The position numbers and the translations under genes are program-made. This document shows positions 45,646 through 55,050 of a stretch of 64,000 bases of DNA, one piece after another. Where the stretch lies: positions 1-64,000 of the forward strand of contig NZ_JAHSPG010000004.1 of NCBI RefSeq assembly GCF_019130065.1. Direction: 5' to 3'. The notes beneath the pieces were generated by a model that worked only from the letters and a program-made list of their open reading frames with translations, did not search any database and was not told the origin of the DNA. How positions within the stretch are numbered: position 1 is the first letter of the stretch; every line of letters starts with the position of its first letter. The stretch comes from Pinibacter aurantiacus. Lineage in GTDB: Bacteria > Bacteroidota > Bacteroidia > Chitinophagales > Chitinophagaceae.

Positions 45646-46236
45646 TTGAACTATAAAGCATATACTGATGAAGCGTTGCTTAGGCTAATAAAGGAGCATG
45701 ATGATCACTTGGCGTATTCGATGATTTTCGAAAGATATAATGCTTTAATTTATTCCCATGTTTATAATAAGTTGCGCAACGAGTTTGAGGCAGAAGATAC
45801 AGTTCAGGAAATATTTAGCCAATTTTGGATAAAAAGAAATGAAATTGATTTAACCTATAAGTTTCCGGGCTTCTTGTTTTTGTTGGCCAGAAACAAAGTA
45901 ATCGACCATGTAAGGAAAAAAAAATTAAGCAATATAACTGAGGAGTTCTACTCAAGCAATCTCTATACAAAAACCTATTCAACAGATTTCTTAATTCGTG
46001 AGAAACAGCTCGAGGCCCTGATAGCTCATGAGATTTCTTTATTGCCACCCAAAATGCGTCAAGCTTTTGAACTTAGGTACAAAAACTATCTATCAATTAG
46101 GCAAATATCAGAGGAGATGGGCATTTCTGAAGCTACTGCTGCAACTCACATGAAGAAAGCCTTAAAGACACTTCGATTGAAACTAAAAATTGCAATATTC
46201 ATTGTGTTCCTTGCAAATATTTTAGGTAGCAACTAA
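45646..46236 (+). CDS. FecI-type ECF sigma factor with TTG start
   Basis: This 196-residue sigma-70 has region 2 at about 22-95 (YSMIFERYNALIYSHVYNKL; EDTVQEIFSQFWIKRNEI), a linker, and region 4 at about 130-180 (SLLPPKMRQAFELRYKNYLS; ISEEMGISEATAATHMKKAL). The final hydrophobic tail KIAIFIVFLANIL is common in Bacteroidota FecI proteins. The start is TTG at 45646: an in-frame stop lies at 45640-45642 and the next Met is residue 26, inside region 2, so no ATG can serve. No FecR is adjacent. The only unpaired FecR nearby is at 55051-56184, across the minus-strand TlpA/SusD/SusC cluster. Confidence 0.9.
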   Translation: MNYKAYTDEALLRLIKEHDDHLAYSMIFERYNALIYSHVYNKLRNEFEAEDTVQEIFSQFWIKRNEIDLTYKFPGFLFLLARNKVIDHVRKKKLSNITEEFYSSNLYTKTYSTDFLIREKQLEALIAHEISLLPPKMRQAFELRYKNYLSIRQISEEMGISEATAATHMKKALKTLRLKLKIAIFIVFLANILGSN

Positions 46237-46600
46237 TAAAAGATTTCCTGCCGAATCATACCTTTTTTTATTTCTCTTAGGTTAACAGGTGATATAATAT
46301 GCTTCTATAATTTTCAACAAATTATAGAAGCACTTTCGTTAGCAAATGTTTGATTTTTAATCAACGTGCCTAATCGTACAAAAATACCTATGGTGTAGAC
46401 TTGTTAGATGAATAAAAATTTCCATTTCGACGCCTGTATGACTTGGTAGTTTTTTTCAATGTTAATCAAAATAATATTGAAAAAATATGATTCGGAAGGA
46501 AATCAAATATTAAATTACAAACTTATAAAAGCTTGCGAGTTTTTATTTTTAAGAACGGTTCGTATCTATTGCTCATCATTATCCCAAACATAACTTGAAA
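46237..46600. other. 364-base gap between convergent genes with hairpin
   Basis: AT-rich. It holds the 14-bp hairpin at 46300-46332 and otherwise no recognised feature. Confidence 0.5.
46300..46332. terminator. 14-bp perfect hairpin between convergent genes
   Basis: TGCTTCTATAATTT (46300-46313) is complementary to AAATTATAGAAGCA (46319-46332) around a five-base loop. The T tract after it is short, so termination strength is uncertain. Confidence 0.6.
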
Positions 46601-47833
46601 TTATTTTGATAACTCAATCATTGCTTTAATTTCAGGCAATACATCTTCCTCCCTAGTTCCCCCACGGCTTTTGAATCGTATTATCCCGTCTTTATCAATA
46701 ACCACTTTTGTTGGGAGCGCTAAAAGTTTAAATGCCTCTGACAATGGATTTTTATCACTTTCCTTATCTTTCAAATCCATATAGACATTAAAATTGTACC
46801 CTTTACTATCTATCAATTTTTGCGCTTCGGCAGTGCCAACATTTCCCTTTTCCCAAGTATGGACAAACATAAAAACAACTGAGGTATCGTTTTTATAATA
46901 ATTCACCGCTTTTTGCATTCCTGGAAATGAAGCGATGCAAGGAATACACCATGTCGCCCAAAAATCAATAACCACCGTTTTACCTTTAAGACTATTCAAA
47001 GAAACAGTTTTTCCTTTGGTATCTTTAATTTCAAAATACGGAGCTGGCTCATAGATTTTCCCTTTACTTATTTTTTGTGCTATTTGCCTTTCGTACTTCA
47101 CATCAATAGAATCCAACAGAGATTGATAATGAGCTGAATTTCCATATGAACTAACAAAAATTGGTTCCACGGCAGCTTTAAAATCCTCGCTAACTTTGTT
47201 GCCTTTACTTAAAAGTGAATCTGCCTCTTTTAAGGCTAATTCTTTATCGTTTGTTTTAATCAAAGCAAGTACATACAATTCAGCACCATCACGTATCTGG
47301 CGTTCTGAGGAAGGTGCTAAAAGAGGTAAGGATTCTTTGAATTTACCCTGCTTATATTTAAGTATCCCATATTGACAGCTCAGCCATCCTATTTCTTGTG
47401 TTGACAGTTGTTTTGCAGTTGTGTCTCTTGAATTGGTTGGGTTAACAATAGGTTCAAGGATTTGCTCAACATCTTTTAACTTATTTAGATCAAGCAAGTA
47501 GTGAACAATTGACGTTGTCATTCCATTTCTCCAGTTCGAGTCAACGATTTGATTCCTGTAATAAATTGCTTTATCTGCATTACCAGCTTCCGCATATGCC
47601 ACTGCTATATATTGCGAACTCGCATCAAGCAATAATTGCGTATTCTTTTGTCGAGGCTTGGTCTTCATGATGTTTAGCAAAAATTCCTTCTTTGAAGCAT
47701 CAGGTTCGGATTTCAATGCATTGAAAAGCCCCACATAACTCGTGTCAGCAGGCGGAGTTTGCGCCGTCGATTTAATGCCAGCAAATAATGATATACAACC
47801 TGTAATACAGAATATCAATATATTATTTTTCAT
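46601..47833 (-). CDS. TlpA-like thioredoxin-fold protein, long form
   Basis: This 410-residue exported protein has a signal peptide (MKNNILIFCITGCISLFAGI). Residues about 30-270 are helical, TPR-like (ADKAIYYRNQIVDSNWRNGM, YGILKYKQGKFKESLPLLA). The C-terminal thioredoxin fold (about 270-405) carries CIPC at residues 296-299 in DFWATWCIPCIASF, followed by the cis-Pro region LALPTKVVIDKDG. It is the third of three tandem TlpA-type genes downstream of SusC/SusD. It should act as a periplasmic or surface thiol reductase. Such modules often accompany SusC/SusD pairs of unknown ligand in this family. Confidence 0.92.
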   Translation of the reverse strand: MKNNILIFCITGCISLFAGIKSTAQTPPADTSYVGLFNALKSEPDASKKEFLLNIMKTKPRQKNTQLLLDASSQYIAVAYAEAGNADKAIYYRNQIVDSNWRNGMTTSIVHYLLDLNKLKDVEQILEPIVNPTNSRDTTAKQLSTQEIGWLSCQYGILKYKQGKFKESLPLLAPSSERQIRDGAELYVLALIKTNDKELALKEADSLLSKGNKVSEDFKAAVEPIFVSSYGNSAHYQSLLDSIDVKYERQIAQKISKGKIYEPAPYFEIKDTKGKTVSLNSLKGKTVVIDFWATWCIPCIASFPGMQKAVNYYKNDTSVVFMFVHTWEKGNVGTAEAQKLIDSKGYNFNVYMDLKDKESDKNPLSEAFKLLALPTKVVIDKDGIIRFKSRGGTREEDVLPEIKAMIELSK

Positions 47834-47892
47834 TACTAATAGTTTGTGAATTTCAAAAGCAAGTTCATTTAATAGATCTAGTCCATTAATTA

Positions 47893-49020
47893 TTACAGTC
47901 TTTCCTTATAAATTTCAAGAGTTTGTTCGTACTGGGTAATTGTTGAAGCCATAATCGCTCCCGGCCATTTGCCTTCACTTAGCGCAGCTTTTGCTCCCTC
48001 AATAGCCTTGCTTTCAATTTCTATAGCCTTTTGATTGTCTCCACTTTTACTATAGCAACTAGCTAAGGCATGATTAAGAACAGGCGCTAAAGCTTTTGGA
48101 CTTTTTAGCTTTTCTTCAAAAATATGTGCCGCATACAAGTAGGTGTCTTTATTTAGCCCGTTTTTATCAGAAATAGTTTTGGCCACAATATAGGCTCCTG
48201 CACTATTTTCCGCTGACCATTGTTTTGCAAATAAAATAGCTTCTGCTTCGCTTGAATTATTCAGCAAAGCGCTAAACTTCAAATCCTTTAAAGTAATAGA
48301 CATAGAAGGATTTTCAATAAGTGCCTTATCGATCATTGCGAAAGCTTCGGGTAACTTCTTAGCTTCGATGAGTTCGCTTATGGGCTTAAGTACCATCGTC
48401 ATTTTTGCTGACTCTGTAGCTGCTTGTGATACTTTCGCATCAAATCCCGATTTAAAGTCTGCCATATCATAACTACCAGCCAAAACCTTTTCCATTACAT
48501 TATCGAGATCACTTGGAAGTCCAATCCAGATTATCCGGCCATCCTGAATTAAAAAGGTAGCTGGAATCCCCGACTGTCCTGCTGCCTTCATCCAATTTTC
48601 AGACATATATTTTTGACTGTTGTCAACTATAACATTATAAGCCATTTTATCGCCCATCTCTGAAACGAATTTGCTCACTTCTGGTAAAGCACTTTCATAA
48701 GGCTTATCTCCGGTCATTTCCCAAATATTTACGCCTATAAAGGTTGCATTAGCTGAATATTTTTTAGCCAATTGTGATAGATGAGGCATCGCCACTTTAC
48801 AAGGAACGCACCAGGTGGCCCAAAATTCCACTACATATAACTTCCCTTTTTCATAACTGTTAACTGGTGTTCCTTTTAGCCATTTAGAAAAGCGAAGTTC
48901 AGGCGCCTGACTTCCGATTTTTAGCGTAACGTTTCCCTGAGCAAAAGTTGAAATTGAAACTCCAAATGATCCTATCAGGAATACTATCAATTTGAAGCTT
49001 TTTAAAATATCTCTTTTCAT
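47893..49020 (-). CDS. TlpA-like thioredoxin-fold protein, N-terminal redox domain
   Basis: This 375-residue exported protein has a signal peptide (MKRDILKSFKLIVFLIGSFGVSISTFA). Here the thioredoxin fold is at the N-terminus (about 30-165) with CVPC at residues 71-74 (EFWATWCVPCKVAMPHLS) and the cis-Pro region SGIPATFLIQDG. A helical, TPR-like tail follows (about 180-375; AFAMIDKALIENPSMSITL, ALASCYSKSGDNQKAIEIE). The domain order is reversed relative to the paralogue at 46601. It lies between the two other TlpA genes, 59 bases upstream of the long one. It is presumably a periplasmic reductase. Confidence 0.92.
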   Translation of the reverse strand: MKRDILKSFKLIVFLIGSFGVSISTFAQGNVTLKIGSQAPELRFSKWLKGTPVNSYEKGKLYVVEFWATWCVPCKVAMPHLSQLAKKYSANATFIGVNIWEMTGDKPYESALPEVSKFVSEMGDKMAYNVIVDNSQKYMSENWMKAAGQSGIPATFLIQDGRIIWIGLPSDLDNVMEKVLAGSYDMADFKSGFDAKVSQAATESAKMTMVLKPISELIEAKKLPEAFAMIDKALIENPSMSITLKDLKFSALLNNSSEAEAILFAKQWSAENSAGAYIVAKTISDKNGLNKDTYLYAAHIFEEKLKSPKALAPVLNHALASCYSKSGDNQKAIEIESKAIEGAKAALSEGKWPGAIMASTITQYEQTLEIYKERL

Positions 49021-49072
49021 ATCCTAAGCGATGTTGTTATCCAGTGTATTCATTCAAAATTTAATTGCACCA

Positions 49073-49957
49073 TTATTTAGCGGCAAGAAATTTCGCAAGT
49101 GTTACTTGCAATTGTTCACCACGGATGTTTTTAGCTACTATTTTACCTGATGGGTCAATCAGGTAATTTTGCGGGATAGCATTTATATCATAAAGGACTC
49201 CCGCGGTATTTTCCCAACCTTTCAATTCAGAAACCTGTGCCCACGGCATACCATCGTCTTTAATGGCTTTAAGCCACGCAGCTTTCGCTTTTTCTGTATC
49301 CATTGAAACACCTATAACCGTAAAATTCTGACCCTTATATTTTTCATATGCTTTCAATACATTTGGATTTTCGGCACGACAAGGCGCACACCAACTAGCC
49401 CAAAAATCGACCAATACATATTTGCCCTTGTAGTCGGTTAATGATATCATTTTTCCACTGGTATCTGGCTGGGTAAACACTGGAGCCGGCTGTCCAATAG
49501 CCAATTTTTTTGCCTTTTCCAATCTTACAAGAAATGCTTTCCCTTCTTCAGAATCCTTAACTTTTTCTGAAAGTTTATTAAACAAAGGCTCTTCAACAGA
49601 TGCATCCATAACATACCCTCCGTTATCTATCTCTTTTATAACCTTGAGAGAAAAGACAGATTCAGCATGTGATTCCAGATATTTTATTCTGATTGATTGC
49701 ATTTGTGCGGCTATTTCCTTGCTTTTCTTTATCAAAGAGTCCAACGCTGGCGAAGACTTCTTTTCCTCCGCGGTAAGATTTTTATATATTGCCGTTAACG
49801 AATCACTTCGGAGATGACAGTCCTTGAAAAGTTCTTCATACGCTAATTGCTCAGCTGTCTTTGGCTTTGGCGCAGGTTTGCTCGCTTCTGTAGTAGTTTG
49901 GGAGAAAATATGCGTTGCCCATGACAGCGCAATAATTGTTAATATTTGAATTTTCAT
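49073..49957 (-). CDS. TlpA-like thioredoxin-fold protein, short form
   Basis: The ATG at 49957 gives 294 residues with a signal peptide (MKIQILTIIALSWATHIFS). A helical/charged N-terminal region (about 20-150) is followed by a thioredoxin fold (about 155-290) with CAPC at residues 190-193 in DFWASWCAPCRAENP and NAIPQNYLIDPSG as the cis-Pro region. It is the first of three tandem TlpA-type genes after SusD. The N-terminal part has a coiled-coil flavour (SLIKKSKEIAAQMQSIRIKY). It probably acts in periplasmic thiol chemistry coupled to the SusC/SusD system. Confidence 0.92.
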   Translation of the reverse strand: MKIQILTIIALSWATHIFSQTTTEASKPAPKPKTAEQLAYEELFKDCHLRSDSLTAIYKNLTAEEKKSSPALDSLIKKSKEIAAQMQSIRIKYLESHAESVFSLKVIKEIDNGGYVMDASVEEPLFNKLSEKVKDSEEGKAFLVRLEKAKKLAIGQPAPVFTQPDTSGKMISLTDYKGKYVLVDFWASWCAPCRAENPNVLKAYEKYKGQNFTVIGVSMDTEKAKAAWLKAIKDDGMPWAQVSELKGWENTAGVLYDINAIPQNYLIDPSGKIVAKNIRGEQLQVTLAKFLAAK

Positions 49958-50105
49958 AATCGTTTTTAAAAATGGCAACTCGCCTACTCTTAGTCTTTCG
50001 AGTTGGTTGTATAACAGAAATTTATCCTGCTAGGATTGCGGTGGAGATGGTTGTGTAAAGTCATGTCCGGCATAATTATTACCGGACATGACACTAAGGA
50101 AATTG

Positions 50106-51458
50106 CTAGAAATATCCCTGGTTTTGTACGAGGTTTGTATTGTTGGACATATCGTTCAATGGTATTGGATATAACGCATCAGTAGATTGCCATAGTCCAG
50201 GCTTTAATGCTCCAATAACTGAATCAACCTTACCCGTACGCTTCAGATCCAGCCATCGATGTCCCCATTCTGAAAATAATTCCACGCGTCGTTCTTGAGC
50301 AATCGCGGGAAGAATAGATGAAGCTGTCAAAGTCAGACTTTGTAACCCAGCTCTATTTCTGATGACATTTACGTCCGCCTGCCCTCCTTCAATATTATTC
50401 AATAATGCCCTGGCTTCTGCCCTGATCAAATATTGTTCTGCAAGGCGAAGTACAACATCATACTCCTGCTTAACATTGGTTTTAGTGCGGTATTTGTAAG
50501 GATAGCTTTGGCCAGCAGAAACACCGACCCAACTAACCTTCCTTTTGTCGCCCACCTCAAAAGCATTTTGCAAACCCTGCAAAAGGATAAAGTTCGGAAT
50601 GACATTGGTATTAGGCAGTGTTTGTCCCCCCACCCAAGTATAACCATAGATAGCATCATCAAAACACCAAATTGTTTCTGTACTGGCATTGAGAAAAACC
50701 ATGCTAAGATCTGCTGGCAGTGCATAAAGGAGTGAAGAGCCAGACATGGCATTGATCACCTCTGTCGCTTTAGCTTCTGCACTTTTGTAGTTCTTTTGAT
50801 ATAGATATACCCTTGCAAGTAATGCTGCCGCAGCATATTTGTTGACACGAGTACGGTTATTTCCTGAAGGATAAGCTTCCGGTAGTAATTTTTCCGCTTC
50901 TTCCAAATCTGTAATAATCTGGGTATATACCTGATCAGCAGGAGTTCTAGGCTTCTGTTGATTGTCGAGTACAGAAGTAGAAGTGGTTAACGGTACATCT
51001 CCAAATAAATTAACCAGGTAAAAATGACAAAATGCGCGCATGAAAAGAGCTTCACCTGTCACCTGGCTTTTATAGGCTGCCGGGAAATTGCTGCTGGATA
51101 CTCCTTCAATAATTGCGTTGGCCTGATATATCCCAGAATATGACCCCGACCAGGTTCCCGCTACATTTGATTCATTGGATAAAAGATCATTGTTTTTATA
51201 CTGATCCCAAGTCGTTCCGTTATAGACCATTTCATCGGCCTGCAAACCACTCAAAAGGCTTATACCATATTGATAACTGGTTGTGTAGTTATAAAGACTG
51301 GCATACATCCCGGCAATCGCTGCATTTGTACCAGCCTGATCAGTAAAGACCGACGTGGATGAAATGGAATTACGCGGCGGTCCAATTTCAACTAACTTGC
51401 TGCAACCGGAAAACAAAATAACGCATGCAACAAAAGAAATAAAAAATAACCTATTCAT
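50106..51458 (-). CDS. SusD/RagB family lipoprotein
   Basis: The ATG at 51458 gives a 450-residue protein with a lipoprotein signal MNRLFFISFVACVILFSGC. The upstream ATG at 51524 would add 22 residues before the signal and is less likely. SusD marks: CSKLVEIGPPRNSISSTSVF after the lipobox, ALFMRAFCHFYLVNLFGDVP, YAAAALLARVYLYQKNYKSA, and the C-terminal QERRVELFSEWGHRWLDLKR plus PIPLNDMSNNTNLVQNQGYF. It pairs with the SusC at 51533. The ligand is unknown; no glycoside hydrolase follows, only TlpA-type genes, so it may import peptides or other compounds. Confidence 0.95.
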   Translation of the reverse strand: MNRLFFISFVACVILFSGCSKLVEIGPPRNSISSTSVFTDQAGTNAAIAGMYASLYNYTTSYQYGISLLSGLQADEMVYNGTTWDQYKNNDLLSNESNVAGTWSGSYSGIYQANAIIEGVSSSNFPAAYKSQVTGEALFMRAFCHFYLVNLFGDVPLTTSTSVLDNQQKPRTPADQVYTQIITDLEEAEKLLPEAYPSGNNRTRVNKYAAAALLARVYLYQKNYKSAEAKATEVINAMSGSSLLYALPADLSMVFLNASTETIWCFDDAIYGYTWVGGQTLPNTNVIPNFILLQGLQNAFEVGDKRKVSWVGVSAGQSYPYKYRTKTNVKQEYDVVLRLAEQYLIRAEARALLNNIEGGQADVNVIRNRAGLQSLTLTASSILPAIAQERRVELFSEWGHRWLDLKRTGKVDSVIGALKPGLWQSTDALYPIPLNDMSNNTNLVQNQGYF

Positions 51459-51532
51459 TAATTGCGTGGCCTTGGTTATGGGTGAAGCACCATGACCTAT
51501 ATCTTTTAGTTTTATATTTCTCATATCAATTA

Positions 51533-54500
51533 TTAAAAAGTAGTTTGTAAACCGAAACTGATTAATTTGGTAGGGGGAACATAAGTCCCTAAGGTTTCCG
51601 GATCAAATCCCAGATACTTGGTAAAAGTCAACAAGTTTTGAGCGTGCATGTAAACATTTAAACTTTGAAGTCCAATACGTTTTATGACTACATCTTTAAA
51701 CTTATAATTCAACGACACGTTTTTCAATCGTATAAAAGAAGCATCACCGAATGCGGCATCAGAAATTTTATATCGAGTAAAACCGGCACCAGCAGCAGAG
51801 GTTGCCAGAGTGGTGTATTGAAAAGGTAAATTCAGTACGTCCAAAGGCAGATTGGTAGCACTTCCTGGAGTAGCGGTACTGTTATATATATTGTATCCAT
51901 CCTTCTTTACAAATTGAAATAGAAAGTCTAATTGAAACCCTTTATAACTAAAGCTATTATTGAAACCTCCGTAAAATTTCGGATCTGTATTTCCAGCTAC
52001 AATATAATCACCCTTTCCGGTAGTTGCATAGTTCCCTCCTGAGATTGATTTGCTTCCGTCCATGTCTTCAAATTGGGGCACACCATGATCAAAACCAGTA
52101 AAATGATACGCTAAAACGGTGCTTAATGATTGTCCAACAACGTAGCTATTTGCATAGATTGAACTGGCTAATTTGGGATATGAAGCCAATTTATTTTTTG
52201 GAATCGTTAAGTTGAGAGACGTGCTCCAGGTGAAATCCTTTTTTTGGATGTTTTTGGTTTCCAGCGAGAACTCCCAACCTTTGTTTTCCACTGTGCCAGG
52301 AAAATTACCGTTATAACCGCTGAAACCGGTTTGTGTAGCCAAAGGCAGGTAAGTTAACAAATGGTCCGATACATTACGGTACCATGAAGCACTTAAGTTG
52401 ATACGATCTTTGATAAAATTCAAATCTGCCGTGAACTCAAGTTTTTTCGTCACCTCCCATCCCAATTTAGGATTTTGAAAGCTTGCTGGAACCAGCGTAT
52501 TCACCCCATTATAGGATGCTGCAAGGGCTCCATTTGAATAGAGTGATAAATACTGATATTCAGGCAACTGGTCGTTCCCCAAAGTGCCATAACTTCCTCG
52601 GATCTTACCAAATGATAACCATTGCAGTCTATTGCGGAAAAACTTCTCCTCAGAAAATATCCACGCAGCGCCAACACTCCCAAAATTTCCAAATTTGTTT
52701 CCCGGACCGAATCGGGAAGATCCGTCCCTCCTACCATTAAAATTCAACACATATTTATCCAACAAAGTATAATTAACACGACCAAAAAGAGAGGTGAATT
52801 TACTTTCAGTTCGTCCACTACTGGTCAATTGAATAGTAGTTGAACCGAGGTCATTGTAAAGTGCATCATTTGTAAATGAGCCATTGATCAGGAAAGGTTG
52901 AACAAACTGCGAATACTGGTAGGTATCTCCTAATAAAACGTCAAACTTGCTTGCTCCGATTTTGCGGGTATAACTAAGTTGTGGCTCTATATTAAAGACC
53001 TGGTTGAAGTTTTCCTGCAGGGCAACGCTACCAGTGGCGCTCGAGGCCAAAAATGGATTTTTATTAGCTTTCAAAGTTGCGGTTACTGCATTAAAATTGA
53101 TTCTATTAAAGCCCACATCAGTTTTAAAACTAAGCCCAGGTAAAATATTATATTTCAGCGTTGCGTTCCCAATAATATTATCAGTTACTACACTTTTAGG
53201 GGACTTCAACGCAGCTACCGGATTTGTATAAGCGCCGGATGGTATCCAAAAGAATGTCCCATCAGCATTATAAATCGGTAGATTTGGCGGAAGTGCGTAA
53301 TAAGAATTTATATTGGCAGACGGAAGATTATTGTTATTTTTTGTATACGCTCCCGATAAACTTATGCTAAACTTGCTATTATCAGATTGACTTTGAATGC
53401 TGAAATGAACTGTCGCTTTTTTATCAGCATAATTGCCAGGCAATACAGTGGACTGATGACGATAATTACCGCTAATCAGGTATTGCGTTTGTTTGTTACC
53501 TCCGGAAACAGCAAGGGTACCGTCTGTGAAATGCCCGGTATTGCCCATAACAGACTGTAAAAAGTTAGTATATCCATCACCGAAAGACAAATCAGGTGCA
53601 TTTGTCGAGGTTGGGGTAATATTGTCATTTGCAAATGCCTGATTACGTACTTTTAAATACTGTTCAGTATTAAGCATATCCATACTACGGGCAATTTTGC
53701 TAACACCAGAATAAATATTTGCGTTTATCCTCATTTTGCCGGACTTTCCCTTCTTCGTTGTGATCATAACTACCCCATTTGCAGCTCTTGAACCATAAAT
53801 AGCCGTTGCATCCGCATCTTTAAGAACTTCTATGCTTTCAATATCACTTGTTGGAATATTATCAAACGGGCTAAATGTGCCATTTCCTCCAAGCAAAGGA
53901 GTTGGTATCTGAAAGGTACCCGAAGATGTTTCTGTTGGAGTTGCAGTAAATGGAACACCATCAATAATGTATAAAGGATTTCTGCCTGCCTGAAGTGAGT
54001 TGGCACCACGTATCTGAACAGAAATACCACTTCCTGAAATACCTGAAGCTTCACTGATATAAACTCCGGGAATACGACCCTCCAGTGCCTGTAGAGGACT
54101 TGAAACCGGCTGCTTTTCAATATCCGTACGCTTTAGCGTTCCTATGGAACCCGTTGCAAAACGCTTGGTGGTGGTTCCGTACGCAATCACCTGGATTTCA
54201 TCCAACGGACTTTTATTAACGTTCAGACTTACAACAAAAGATCGTTGATCGCCAATTTTTACGACTTTATTCTCGTATCCTACAAAACTAAAAATTAAGA
54301 ATTCAGATTGAGGGCCAGCCGTAAATGAAAATGTTCCATCACTCTTTGTTAAAATAGTCGCCGTATAAAGAAGTTGCGCAGAGGAAGGTCTTGTTGAATT
54401 ACTAATAGTGGTAGCCACCCTTATGGTTACGCTTGCCAAAGGCTGACCATTTTCATCAGTCACTCTTCCTTTAAGTTCAAGATCAGGTAAATTAAGGACT

Positions 54501-54874
54501 TGATCCTCTGATTTTATTTTTCGGTTAAGGACTATAGCATTCTCATCTATGACAAAATTTACAGCTTGGCCGCTTAGTGCGTTTTCCAATACTTTGTTTA
54601 AAGGCGTATTTATGAAATGAGCATTAATCGTTTGACGATCGTCCAGAATTTTGTCCGCATAAATGATATCATAGCCCGTCTGTTTCTTTATTTCCCGGAA
54701 CAGCGACTTTAAACTGATACCATCCTTTTTCAAAGTCACATTTTGAGCAAAACTTGAGGCTTTGACTTGAAAAATTGAGCACAAAACAAGAATTAAGGAG
54801 AGCTTCATAATTAACAACAGTTTTGACACACGCCTACACGACGTGGAATCTTCTGAATAAGCAGGAAAATTCAT
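51533..54874 (-). CDS. SusC/RagA TonB-dependent transporter with STN domain
   Basis: This 1113-residue outer-membrane transporter has a signal anchor (about 18-42), an STN domain (about 45-120; VTLKKDGISLKSLFREIKKQ), a regulatory-like beta domain (about 133-215; LKGRVTDENGQPLASVTIRV), plug (about 225-360; IQVIAYGTTTKRFATGSIGT) and barrel to the end. The STN domain pairs with the FecR encoded just upstream (55051-56184). The start at 54874 lies in the conserved pre-start element shared with the SusC at 15607. It is cotranscribed with SusD and three TlpA-type genes. Confidence 0.95.
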   Translation of the reverse strand: MNFPAYSEDSTSCRRVSKLLLIMKLSLILVLCSIFQVKASSFAQNVTLKKDGISLKSLFREIKKQTGYDIIYADKILDDRQTINAHFINTPLNKVLENALSGQAVNFVIDENAIVLNRKIKSEDQVLNLPDLELKGRVTDENGQPLASVTIRVATTISNSTRPSSAQLLYTATILTKSDGTFSFTAGPQSEFLIFSFVGYENKVVKIGDQRSFVVSLNVNKSPLDEIQVIAYGTTTKRFATGSIGTLKRTDIEKQPVSSPLQALEGRIPGVYISEASGISGSGISVQIRGANSLQAGRNPLYIIDGVPFTATPTETSSGTFQIPTPLLGGNGTFSPFDNIPTSDIESIEVLKDADATAIYGSRAANGVVMITTKKGKSGKMRINANIYSGVSKIARSMDMLNTEQYLKVRNQAFANDNITPTSTNAPDLSFGDGYTNFLQSVMGNTGHFTDGTLAVSGGNKQTQYLISGNYRHQSTVLPGNYADKKATVHFSIQSQSDNSKFSISLSGAYTKNNNNLPSANINSYYALPPNLPIYNADGTFFWIPSGAYTNPVAALKSPKSVVTDNIIGNATLKYNILPGLSFKTDVGFNRINFNAVTATLKANKNPFLASSATGSVALQENFNQVFNIEPQLSYTRKIGASKFDVLLGDTYQYSQFVQPFLINGSFTNDALYNDLGSTTIQLTSSGRTESKFTSLFGRVNYTLLDKYVLNFNGRRDGSSRFGPGNKFGNFGSVGAAWIFSEEKFFRNRLQWLSFGKIRGSYGTLGNDQLPEYQYLSLYSNGALAASYNGVNTLVPASFQNPKLGWEVTKKLEFTADLNFIKDRINLSASWYRNVSDHLLTYLPLATQTGFSGYNGNFPGTVENKGWEFSLETKNIQKKDFTWSTSLNLTIPKNKLASYPKLASSIYANSYVVGQSLSTVLAYHFTGFDHGVPQFEDMDGSKSISGGNYATTGKGDYIVAGNTDPKFYGGFNNSFSYKGFQLDFLFQFVKKDGYNIYNSTATPGSATNLPLDVLNLPFQYTTLATSAAGAGFTRYKISDAAFGDASFIRLKNVSLNYKFKDVVIKRIGLQSLNVYMHAQNLLTFTKYLGFDPETLGTYVPPTKLISFGLQTTF

Positions 54875-54899
54875 ACATTTGAAATGTTTGGGTTAACAA
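54872..54899 (-). promoter_or_regulatory. Conserved pre-start element of STN-type SusC genes
   Basis: On the minus strand, TTGTTAA opens the element and ATTTCAAATGTATG ends it at the start codon of SusC. It matches 24 of 28 positions of the element at 15605-15632. Confidence 0.6.
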
Positions 54900-54956
54900 T
54901 AAATTAGTTGGTTACTTTTTTAGCCGGTTTACCGGAACGTTAGCTCAGAATTTACG

Positions 54957-54991
54957 CCGGTAGGTGTTTGCCGCACCTCCGGTCTTTTTTT
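54957..54991 (+). terminator. Plus-strand terminator-like hairpin between FecR and SusC
   Basis: CCGG-T-AGGTG pairs with CACCT-CCGG around a seven-base loop, then TC and seven T. It faces the plus strand although no plus-strand gene lies upstream. It might end an antisense transcript, or simply fold in the leader of SusC. Confidence 0.5.
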
Positions 54992-55050
54992 AGCTTCATG
55001 GTCAGTGATGGTTATTTTGTCATTAGCATTTGGTTGAGGTTTAAAAATTA

